This document shows positions 36,001 to 42,750 of a DNA stretch of 43,531 nt, one piece after another; the first letter of the stretch is position 1, and every line of letters starts with the position of its first letter. The notes beneath the pieces were generated by a model. The model ran no database searches. It worked only from the letters and a program-made list of their open reading frames with translations, and was not told the DNA's origin. The translations under genes and the position numbers were made by a program. This stretch comes from Owenweeksia hongkongensis DSM 17368 (GTDB lineage Bacteria; Bacteroidota; Bacteroidia; Flavobacteriales; Schleiferiaceae), in assembly GCA_945907425.1 (NCBI GenBank), contig CAMDTE010000005.1, positions 1-43,531 of the forward strand, read 5' to 3'.

Positions 36001-37523
36001 GTTTTGGGTTGCACCTCTATCCAGCGCGTGTCTGGACTGTAGCGAACAAAACCTTGCAGCGCCAATTCCATCATGAAAATATCGCACGCCGGAACACTCA
36101 TACTGAGCGCACTGGCCATGTCTGCTAGACTCAATTGGTTTCCGAAGGCCGTACCTATGCGTTCTATTTGAACCAAGGGATTCTTGGACGACAATCCTTG
36201 CAATCGAGAGAATCGCTCCCCACGGAAATACTGTCGACTCTCCAAAATCATGGGTGTTGGCGTTCCCAAATTCAATGTTCCTAGATAAAAAACAGGCTCT
36301 GATGTGTTCCATTCTATTTTATCCAAATAAACATCCAGCGCGTGGTAGGTGTCGGTATAAGGGATCAGGGCTAAGCCTTCTTGCGGTCGCTTGGCTGAAA
36401 AATCTCCCGTTGTGGGATGGTAACGAACCGAGCTTTTTTGGTGGTACAGCGAATCGGTCGGTCCCAATAAAAAAGAAACAGTGGACTCTTCAGAACTCAT
36501 TCCCTCTGGCGTGATCAGAAATCGTTTGGCGCGCAATTTTAATGCGGGTTTCTCATCGTAATAAAATAAGAATTGTGCCTTTTCACCGTCTCGGGCAGAG
36601 GCGAAAAATTTTCTTCCCACGATAGAAAAGCCGCCTTCGTAATCCACCTCTGGAAAGAAATCGAGTAAATGTAAACGACTATACGCCTCAAAACGCGGAA
36701 AAATGGCCCTTTCTTCTTCGTTTCGAGCCGTTAAGCGGTCTTCAAATCGACCTTTTTCCGGCGTCAGAATGTAGTGTTGGCTATGAATAACAGCAGAATC
36801 CGCTACAAAACCCGGTTTGTTCGCTTCGAGCACAAACGAGCCTAGATCCACATACATTTCGTCGGGAGAAAATCCCGCGCGCTGCCAATGGGCCAGGCCA
36901 GCCGAAGCGTGCAAGGTACCCGTAGAAGGGTTGTATAGGCCGGATACGCCTTCGAGAACAATAGAATCCTCCTTGTATCTTCCTATCATCTTCACCCCAT
37001 CGAGGATTAATTGTGGAAAGGGATCGTGTTCCATTGAAGAAGATCCCCCCTGCCAACGCCAAGTGATTTGACCGTCTGAAAACAAGATTCCATTGTGAAA
37101 TACATGATTCCAGGTTTCAAAGTGGACCGTGACTTCTTTCAAAGAGGCTTTGCGAAGCACCTCGAGAGAATGCTTGGACCAAGCAGACACAAATTCTTCT
37201 GTCATTCCGCTCGCTAAACCCAGGATGCACTGCATATAGGATTCCCACACAAGAGGATCCGTTGTCCTTTTTTTAACCAGCACATTCGCCACTTCAGCCA
37301 AATGAACTTGTTGCTCCTCCGTGAAGGCAAAGGAGTTCCAGACCGCCTGAAAAGGAGCAAGTTGAGGTTCCGCCAGCTTTTTTCCCCCTTTCAAACCTGT
37401 GTAATTTTTTGTGAAATCACCCAAAAAATCTGCAGGATCTAAACGCATCTCTTTGATACTCTGCGCGGATAGGTTATGAACCGCTACCACAAGGAAAAGC
37501 AACAGAAGGATCCGTGATCTCAT
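33072..37523 (-). CDS. Giant exported protein of unknown function (1483 aa)
   Basis: Begins with a signal peptide (MRSRILLLLFLVVAVHNLSAQ). After a helical region (about 50-140), most of the protein is built of beta-rich segments rather like stacked beta-helix or OstA/LptA-type strands, e.g. FSIVGRKFFASARDGEKAQF and KPALKLRAKRFLITPEG. Two short blocks resemble each other: about 485-504 (MELALQGFVRYSPDTRWIEV) and about 1194-1214 (VELLTAYGILFYEPDKRRYV). The end is polar and acidic. No named domain is recognised. The ATG overlaps the prmA stop by four bases (ATGA), so it is the last gene of the DUF1599-to-giant operon. A periplasmic or surface location is inferred. ATG 37523 is chosen for the signal peptide; the open frame upstream is antisense-free but lies inside prmA. 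Confidence 0.85.
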   Translation of the reverse strand: MRSRILLLLFLVVAVHNLSAQSIKEMRLDPADFLGDFTKNYTGLKGGKKLAEPQLAPFQAVWNSFAFTEEQQVHLAEVANVLVKKRTTDPLVWESYMQCILGLASGMTEEFVSAWSKHSLEVLRKASLKEVTVHFETWNHVFHNGILFSDGQITWRWQGGSSSMEHDPFPQLILDGVKMIGRYKEDSIVLEGVSGLYNPSTGTLHASAGLAHWQRAGFSPDEMYVDLGSFVLEANKPGFVADSAVIHSQHYILTPEKGRFEDRLTARNEEERAIFPRFEAYSRLHLLDFFPEVDYEGGFSIVGRKFFASARDGEKAQFLFYYDEKPALKLRAKRFLITPEGMSSEESTVSFLLGPTDSLYHQKSSVRYHPTTGDFSAKRPQEGLALIPYTDTYHALDVYLDKIEWNTSEPVFYLGTLNLGTPTPMILESRQYFRGERFSRLQGLSSKNPLVQIERIGTAFGNQLSLADMASALSMSVPACDIFMMELALQGFVRYSPDTRWIEVQPKTQEYILNNVGRRDYDVIRFVSEVAEGMNAKISFLNNEMELVGIQNLTVSDSQKVALFPVNQRILVKKGLDFDFNGTVKAGRFAFYGRKFSFSYAPFELNMPTIDSMKFMVESFDAESDGRKRMVLVKNTLQDINGRLEIDHPLNKSSRKRYTHYPIFNSGKRCYVYYDKPSTYDGIYKRSRFHVEISPFTIDSLDNTSTQGLRFDGMLTSAGIFPVTRQSIGVQRDYSLGFSTQTPPEGWSAYAGKGLVKGRVSLSNNGLEAKGELVYVRSVSTSSQWVLFPDSTRGAAENMHLTALSGSTITGHPDASCQGAWVQWQPYAGRLLVTSKATPLSIYSAHKGTATGRLAYAPDKLSLRGVAGMFHSELESQDLSLFALGYKSPSATFRVRATDSGPWGFVMPTATAQVDLTTKKGQFVSIYGASWVEFPINQYKSSMDRAYWDISAQAVALARGTSGATAEMVSLHRHQDSLRFMAEKAIFFLLPSVLKGRGVPYIDVADARIYPDSGKVVIDPVAVIRPLVRAKMVADRNHQYHRLENGELRISGRNSFGGTATYLYKDAVGKIKPILFSRIQSDSGETTYGRGELSESSPFALSPQFSFYGVVKMYSTKEHLLFEGFTSITAVCPAVVSGWFKTASYVNPKEIVLELPSRDSAKGIERVYNGIFIAQDSVRPYAAFVGRTGASSAVELLTAYGILFYEPDKRRYVVTTRRRKEDMEAPDNWIALYTESCIVEGVGQLQLGKNMGLASLEAYGQMKADLRQKTIKASVAMKANFLFNEEVLKGLKTELSLLPKGDMYGDPAAEMANHLLSPREKQSYYGIGLQGKLPKEFKSTLFFEKVDVMWDPSAHAFRSQGPVMIGGIEGEAIHAEVDGILEIRKKNRGDEMAFYLNNGNEHFFHYKRNNLQFYSTHKPYMEAILSLPPDKRSIAPKNGQPPYMYNSSSKGRMKLFLENQPLVDEASSEKKEGESLDSLGETP

Positions 37524-38386
37524 GTTCCGGGTTGTAAAAATTCCATTCGACACCATTTGTCTTTGATTTCCGACCCCGCCCATTGAAGTCCGCAGCGCAC
37601 CGCCTCTGTTTGTATTACCGATTGATCTTCTGTAAAAAATCCACTCACCACCAAACGACCTGAAGGAGACAAAACGGAGGCATAAATCAACATATCCTGA
37701 ATCAAAATGTTTCGTTGAATATTGGCCAATAGGATATCGAATCGCTTCCCTTCCAATGACTGACTCTGTATCCATTGACCATCCCCTACCCACAGCGGGA
37801 TTTCCGAAAAACCGTTGTCTCTCACAATTTCTTTGGCATTGTCAATCGCCCACGGGTCAATGTCCACCCCTTCCACAAAGGAAGCTCCACGATATTTCGC
37901 GACCAGCGCCAAAACGGCTGTGCCGCAACCCATATCCAAAACGGTTTTTCCCGTCAAGTCGCGCTCCAATAACCACCGACACATCAGATAGGTAGTGGCG
38001 TGGTGACCTGTTCCAAAAGCCATTTTTGGCTCCATAATAATTTCGTAGGCAAATCGACCGGGAATCGGCGGCGCGTGAAAAGGTGCACGAATCAAAAGGG
38101 TGTCGTCGACTTCTAGGGGTTCAAAATTACTCTCCCACAAGGCGTTCCAATTTTGATGTTCTACCCATGTTGTGGTCCATCGAACCTCTCCCAACGATCC
38201 GGCCAAAGGAAAATCCTGCTCCGTCATTTCTCTGTACAGATTCTCAGGAATATACGCCTCGGCCACACGGCCCTCCTCTCCCTGCGGGTAATGCACTGTT
38301 TCGACCGGCAACCCATCCAAGTCCGCCATCAACAAAGCCAGCGCATCTGCCGATGAAACCTCGATGGTCAATTGGTAATAATGCAT
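37520..38386 (-). CDS. prmA: Ribosomal protein L11 methyltransferase
   Basis: S-adenosylmethionine-dependent trimethylation of ribosomal protein L11. The 288-residue product has the N-terminal substrate-recognition domain, the PKMAFGTGHHATTYL segment (about 119-133), the SAM-binding VLDMGCGTAVLALVAKYRGA, VDIDPWAIDNAKE, and the LANIQRNIL motif. Length is typical. It overlaps tpiA by one base and the giant gene by four. Confidence 0.95.
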   Translation of the reverse strand: MHYYQLTIEVSSADALALLMADLDGLPVETVHYPQGEEGRVAEAYIPENLYREMTEQDFPLAGSLGEVRWTTTWVEHQNWNALWESNFEPLEVDDTLLIRAPFHAPPIPGRFAYEIIMEPKMAFGTGHHATTYLMCRWLLERDLTGKTVLDMGCGTAVLALVAKYRGASFVEGVDIDPWAIDNAKEIVRDNGFSEIPLWVGDGQWIQSQSLEGKRFDILLANIQRNILIQDMLIYASVLSPSGRLVVSGFFTEDQSVIQTEAVRCGLQWAGSEIKDKWCRMEFLQPGT

Positions 38387-39147
38387 TAGGACTCGCGCAA
38401 GGCATCCAGCAATGCCAAAAAGTCATGGGCAACCAAAGAAGCGCCGCCGATCAATCCTCCATCCACATCGGGCAAAGCAAAGAGTTCCGCTGCATTGGAG
38501 GGTTTGCAGCTTCCGCCGTATAACAAGGGAACATTCTGCGCACTCGCGTGGTATTTTTCTCGCAACCATTGGCGAATGGCTCCGTGCATCTCTTGCGCTT
38601 GTTCTGGTGTGGCCACTTCTCCTGTGCCGATGGCCCACACGGGTTCGTAGGCGATGACCACATCCACTATTTCTTCTGAGGATACTTGGGAAAGTCCCGT
38701 CTGCAATTGATTTTTTACTACCTCCCAAGCACGTCCCGATTGGCGTTCCTGATGGGTTTCGCCCACACAAAAGATCGGAGACAACTCATGATTAAGGCAC
38801 GAGCGGATTTTTTCTGCACAATCTGCATCGGTTTCGTTGAAATAGTTTCGTCTTTCAGAATGACCGATGATAACGGCATCGACATCCAATGCGCGCAGCA
38901 TGGGGGCAGAAATTTCTCCTGTAAACGCACCCATGCTTTGCTGATGACAGGTTTGCGCTGCAACGCTGATTTCCGGCACATTCCATAAGCGTTCAACGGC
39001 TTGCGAGAGCTGCACCATAGGTGGCGCGACGACGATTCTCACCTCCCCCAATCGCTCGGGGGACAAGCCCAGAACCAACGCATCCAACAAGGCCAACCCC
39101 TCCTCTGGGAGGGTGTTCATTTTCCAGTTTCCGGCAAGAATTTTCAT
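38386..39147 (-). CDS. tpiA: Triosephosphate isomerase
   Basis: Interconverts dihydroxyacetone phosphate and glyceraldehyde 3-phosphate. The 253-residue product has all active-site segments: GNWKMN with the catalytic Lys, IGHSERRNYFNET with the electrophilic His, AYEPVWAIGTG with the catalytic Glu, and the phosphate-binding YGGSCKPSN and GLIGGASL. ATG 39147 starts MKILAGNWKMN; the longer frame upstream is inside the neighbouring permease gene. The upstream permease stop is 22 bases away. Confidence 0.97.
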   Translation of the reverse strand: MKILAGNWKMNTLPEEGLALLDALVLGLSPERLGEVRIVVAPPMVQLSQAVERLWNVPEISVAAQTCHQQSMGAFTGEISAPMLRALDVDAVIIGHSERRNYFNETDADCAEKIRSCLNHELSPIFCVGETHQERQSGRAWEVVKNQLQTGLSQVSSEEIVDVVIAYEPVWAIGTGEVATPEQAQEMHGAIRQWLREKYHASAQNVPLLYGGSCKPSNAAELFALPDVDGGLIGGASLVAHDFLALLDALRES

Positions 39148-39169
39148 AGGGTGAAGGTACAAAGAGGAA

Positions 39170-40162
39170 TCAAAGGTCTCGTGCCCGCGGATCCAAAAGC
39201 CTATACATGACATCTACAAAAGATTGTAGAAAAACAAAAACAGTGGACAACAACAAAACACACCCCATGACAACGGGCAAATCTTTACCATTGAGCGCAT
39301 CCACCATCAATTTACCCGTGCCGTTCCAACCAAAGACAGCTTCTACAAAGACCGCGCCCGAAAGCAGGCCCGCCAACCAACCGGACAAGGTGGTTACCAA
39401 CGGATTGAACGCATTCTTCAAAACATGCCGTCGAACAAGGTCCCAGGTGCCTACCCCCTTGGCTTTGGCTGTCCGTATGTAATCTTGCGCCAAAACATCT
39501 AGCGCAGAGGATCGCATCATTTGCACCACAACGCCCAAGGGCCGTATACCCAGTGTCACCGCCGGCAGAAGAACATGGCTCCAATGCCAATGAACCTCCT
39601 CTCCTAAATCATCTAATTCTCTGATATTTCCCGAGAGCGGTAATCCTGTGTACTCGCCCAAAACAAAAGCAAAAAACCATCCAATAACCAAAGCAGTAAA
39701 AAAGCTAGGAGCCGCCATGCCTAAAGTGGCTACCATGCCAATGGAGCGATCGATCCACGTTCCTTTTTTGAGTGCGCTGATCATCCCCAAGGGTATTCCA
39801 ATAAGCATCGCTATCGCCATGGATAAAAAAGCCAAGAGGGCTGTATTGGGAAATGTTTCGCTGAGCAATGTGGTCACGGAAACTCCGGGACGCTGGTAAG
39901 ATGTCTGCAAATCAGGCCAGCCGACTATCCAGTGTCCTTCTTCCCATCGCACCGGAGAAAGTCCGTTCAAATAATGGATGTACTGCACACCGATGGGCTG
40001 ATCAAACCCGTATTGCGCTCGCAGAAGTGTCAATTGTTCCGGATCTTCTCGCTGATCCAACATCATTCTGGCCGGGTCTCCAGAAACCAAATGAAAGAGA
40101 AAAAAAACAACCGTGGCCACTCCCCACAACACCAAAAGGGCTTGCAGGAATTGTTTTTTCAT
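39170..40162 (-). CDS. DppB/OppB-type ABC transporter permease
   Basis: A 330-residue inner-membrane permease of the dipeptide/oligopeptide/nickel class with about six membrane segments (first: LLVLWGVATVVFFLFHLVSG). The SGDPARMM stretch after the first membrane helix and the EAA-type loop QDYIRTAKAKGVGTWDLVRR (about 239-258) are typical. No DppC, ATPase or substrate-binding protein is encoded nearby, so its partners must be elsewhere. The substrate is unknown. It overlaps the MauE-type gene by four bases. Confidence 0.88.
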   Translation of the reverse strand: MKKQFLQALLVLWGVATVVFFLFHLVSGDPARMMLDQREDPEQLTLLRAQYGFDQPIGVQYIHYLNGLSPVRWEEGHWIVGWPDLQTSYQRPGVSVTTLLSETFPNTALLAFLSMAIAMLIGIPLGMISALKKGTWIDRSIGMVATLGMAAPSFFTALVIGWFFAFVLGEYTGLPLSGNIRELDDLGEEVHWHWSHVLLPAVTLGIRPLGVVVQMMRSSALDVLAQDYIRTAKAKGVGTWDLVRRHVLKNAFNPLVTTLSGWLAGLLSGAVFVEAVFGWNGTGKLMVDALNGKDLPVVMGCVLLLSTVFVFLQSFVDVMYRLLDPRARDL

Positions 40163-41307
40163 TGGAAATAAATCATCAAATCCGTTTGCTCATCCACATC
40201 GTTTCCGTGAAGATGTTTGATGACTTTTCCTTTCTTTAGTAACGTAATGCCTGGATTGCCCCGATTGATCGTTTTTACCGTCGTTCCATCCATTATACAC
40301 CACGAAAAAGGAGCATTGATTTCGTGAGCCCACTCGTTGACAGCGGCCTCATCCGTCGCAGTCAAGGCGATCACTTTGAACCCTTGTTTTTCCCAGGCCC
40401 ACGCCGCGTTTGCAATGCGTTGAAAATTTTCTTTGTCTGAACGATCCAACCGGTAGGCTGTTATCCACACTAATTTTTCCTCCTGCAACAGGGAAGCCGT
40501 TCTATCTTCTCCTTCAACGATCAGAGAAAAATCATGAATGGGAGGAACATATCCTTCTTTTATCTTTTCTGAACGCGTTGCCTCTATTTGCATTACCCAC
40601 TCGGGTTTTTCAAACCATTTTTCCTCCACATACGCCGTGCCTGAAACCTCTATTGACTTTTCGTTGGCACTGTTTTTTAACGTGTAAAAGGTTTCGTAAA
40701 CAGGTCCTTGGAGTCCCAATTCTTCTGCCGACTTTAGGGCTGTTTCAATGTGCGTTCCCGGCTTAAAGGCTCTAAAATCCCACACCGGCAAGTGGTTCAG
40801 TACATAGGTTCCAAACCCAACGCACCCTAAAAAACTCATGCCCAAAAGAAGCTCATTGATCCGGGGTGGAAACAGCGGTTGAATCCTCTGTCGCCCCCAA
40901 AACAATAATCCTATCAGCACAGACAAAATCACGTCTTTGGTAAAGGATTCCCAGGGTGTCAGCGGGATAGCATCTCCAAAACATCCGCAGTCCGTTACTT
41001 TGTTGAAATAGGCACTATAAAAGGTCAAGAAGGTGAAAAAAATCATGAGGCCAGCCAAAACGAACAAGCTTCCTTGACGAAACATTCCCAGCAACAAAGT
41101 AATCCCGACCAAGACCTCTAGGACGAGTAGAAAAAAGGACAAGGGGAGTACAAAAGGTTCTAAAAAAGGCAGATTCAGCACCGAGGGAGAAAAATATTCT
41201 TCCAGTTTGTACGAAAAACCCATGGGGTCGTTCAATTTGATCACCCCCGAAAAAACAAACAACCCCCCCACGAGCAGGCGGGCGATGTGGGTTATAGCGC
41301 TCTTCAT
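40159..41307 (-). CDS. MauE/DoxX-type membrane protein with C-terminal thioredoxin-like region (BT_3928-like)
   Basis: A 382-residue protein. Residues 1-170 form the MauE/DoxX four-helix membrane domain (LLVGGLFVFSGVIKLNDP start), containing a CGCFGD motif between helices. Residues about 175-382 are soluble, and the last part resembles a thioredoxin-like fold (GFKVIALTATDEAAVNEW; NPGITLLKKGKVIKHLHG with a cis-Pro-like site) but without a CxxC pair. A role in envelope disulphide or redox handling is suggested by the MauE family but is not shown. Its start and stop each overlap a neighbour by four bases (ATGA). Confidence 0.82.
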   Translation of the reverse strand: MKSAITHIARLLVGGLFVFSGVIKLNDPMGFSYKLEEYFSPSVLNLPFLEPFVLPLSFFLLVLEVLVGITLLLGMFRQGSLFVLAGLMIFFTFLTFYSAYFNKVTDCGCFGDAIPLTPWESFTKDVILSVLIGLLFWGRQRIQPLFPPRINELLLGMSFLGCVGFGTYVLNHLPVWDFRAFKPGTHIETALKSAEELGLQGPVYETFYTLKNSANEKSIEVSGTAYVEEKWFEKPEWVMQIEATRSEKIKEGYVPPIHDFSLIVEGEDRTASLLQEEKLVWITAYRLDRSDKENFQRIANAAWAWEKQGFKVIALTATDEAAVNEWAHEINAPFSWCIMDGTTVKTINRGNPGITLLKKGKVIKHLHGNDVDEQTDLMIYFQ

Positions 41308-41843
41308 TTTTTAGTCAATAAGATGAGTGCAAAGGCGGCGTAATTGATCATGTCCAAATAGTTGGCCTCTATCCCTTCGCTCACCAGCGTTTTTCCCTGG
41401 TTGTCTTCTATTTGTTTCACCCGGAGAATTTTTTGCAAGATCATATCCGTCAAAGAAGGGATGCGCATGTCACGCCACGCCTCGCCGTAGTCATGATTCT
41501 TGTTTTTCATTAAGTCAAATGCCTTTTTCGACTGAACATCAAAGCATTCCAATGCTTTCTCTGCGTTCATATCGGGCTGATCCACCACACCCAACTCGAG
41601 TTGAATCAGCGCTACAATGCTGTAATTCAAAATACCAATAAACTCGCCCTCTATGGAATCCTCTATTTTCTGTTGACCTGCCAATTGAATGCTTCTAATT
41701 CTATTGGCCTTAATGTAGATTTGATCTGTTAAGGAAGCGACACGCAAAATGCGCCAAGCGGGACCGTAATCGTGCAGTTTCTTTTCAAACAACGAACGGC
41801 ATTGGAGTATGATATGTTGAAATTCAGTGGCTGTAGTGGACAT
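41304..41843 (-). CDS. DUF1599 domain protein
   Basis: A 179-residue protein with two copies of a similar helical unit: KKLHDYGPAWRILRVASLTDQIYIKA (about 26-50; shown here only as KKLHDYGPAWRILRV) and NKNHDYGEAWRDMRIPSLTD (about 120-139). The repeated HDYGxAWR motif is characteristic of DUF1599, whose function is unknown; a nucleotide-pyrophosphatase-like fold has been suggested for related proteins, which I cannot verify. ATG 41843 begins MSTTATEFQ; the upstream extension is antisense to folP. It heads the compact operon ending in the giant gene. Confidence 0.85.
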   Translation of the reverse strand: MSTTATEFQHIILQCRSLFEKKLHDYGPAWRILRVASLTDQIYIKANRIRSIQLAGQQKIEDSIEGEFIGILNYSIVALIQLELGVVDQPDMNAEKALECFDVQSKKAFDLMKNKNHDYGEAWRDMRIPSLTDMILQKILRVKQIEDNQGKTLVSEGIEANYLDMINYAAFALILLTKK

Positions 41844-41847
41844 GCTA

Positions 41848-41855
41848 TACCTTTG
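41848..41855 (+). promoter_or_regulatory. -7 box (TACCTTTG) for folP
   Basis: Exact TAnnTTTG match ending 19 bases before ATG 41875, in the 31-base gap between divergent starts. Confidence 0.6.
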
Positions 41856-41860
41856 AAGCC

Positions 41861-41868
41861 GAAAGATA
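41861..41868 (-). promoter_or_regulatory. Weak -7-like box (TATCTTTC) for the DUF1599 operon
   Basis: On the minus strand TATCTTTC is one base off TAnnTTTG and ends 17 bases before ATG 41843. The divergent folP box lies within this leader, so the two promoters overlap face to face. Confidence 0.4.
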
Positions 41869-41874
41869 CAACCC

Positions 41875-42750
41875 ATGACGCATTCTCTTCGCTGGGGCAC
41901 GCACTCCCTTTCCTTGGAAGAACCCTTGGTTATGGGAATTGTGAATGCAACACCCAACTCCTTTTTCGATGGGGGGCGGTATGCATCCTCTTCCACCTCT
42001 ATAGCTCGAGCAGACGAACTCATCGCTCAAGGCGCTCGGGCACTGGATTTTGGCGGATGTTCTACCCAGCCTGGCGCTGTGCCTCCGACGCTAGAAGAAG
42101 AATGGAAACGCGTGGAACCCGCGATTCAACACTGTGCAAAGCACCACCCGAACATCCTCCTATCTATCGATACCTACAGAGGTGAAATAGTGCATCGCGC
42201 GGCGCAAGAAGGCATCGGTTTAGTGAATGATATCTCCGCTGGGCGAATGGATCCCGCGATGCTTCCGGTGGTCGCCCGCTGGGACCTTCCCTATGTTCTG
42301 ATGCATATGCAAGGCACCCCCGCTACCATGCAGCTCCATCCCACCTATGAAAATGTCACGAAAGAAGTATTGGCGTTCCTTCAAACAAAGCACGCAGAAT
42401 TGCATTCTTTGGGAGTGCGCGTCGCCTGCATAGATCTTGGATTTGGATTTGGAAAAACAAGGGAACACAATTTTACACTGTTGCGTCATCTTGCCGATTT
42501 TCACGCTTTGGAGCTACCCCTTCTCGTGGGGATCTCTAGAAAATCCATGATTTACAAGTCACTGAATACCACCGTAGAAAAATCCTTGAACGGAACCTCG
42601 GCTCTGCATGCGTGGGCTTTAGACCGGGGAGCGAAAATTCTCCGAGTTCACGACGTTACAGAAGCGATAGAAGTTGTCCGTTTGCATCAATCACTAATGC
42701 GCGACGCCACCCTTTCGGGGTCCAGTCCCATTGCTGATACACCGCAGTAG
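41875..42750 (+). CDS. folP: Dihydropteroate synthase, with two substituted active-site loop residues
   Basis: Joins 6-hydroxymethyl-dihydropterin diphosphate and p-aminobenzoate in folate synthesis. The 291-residue TIM-barrel has MGIVNATPNSFFDGG (20-34), SIDTYR, VNDISAG, MHMQGTPATMQ, VGISRKSM and the C-terminal RVHDV. Two usual residues differ: loop 2 reads GGCSTQPGA with Gln65 where the family normally has Arg (STRPG), and the DPGFGFGKT segment reads DLGFGFGKT with Leu for Pro. Activity is still likely given the rest. The last 20 or so residues extend past the usual end and overlap the convergent comEC gene by 95 bases. It diverges from DUF1599. Confidence 0.92.
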   Translation: MTHSLRWGTHSLSLEEPLVMGIVNATPNSFFDGGRYASSSTSIARADELIAQGARALDFGGCSTQPGAVPPTLEEEWKRVEPAIQHCAKHHPNILLSIDTYRGEIVHRAAQEGIGLVNDISAGRMDPAMLPVVARWDLPYVLMHMQGTPATMQLHPTYENVTKEVLAFLQTKHAELHSLGVRVACIDLGFGFGKTREHNFTLLRHLADFHALELPLLVGISRKSMIYKSLNTTVEKSLNGTSALHAWALDRGAKILRVHDVTEAIEVVRLHQSLMRDATLSGSSPIADTPQ

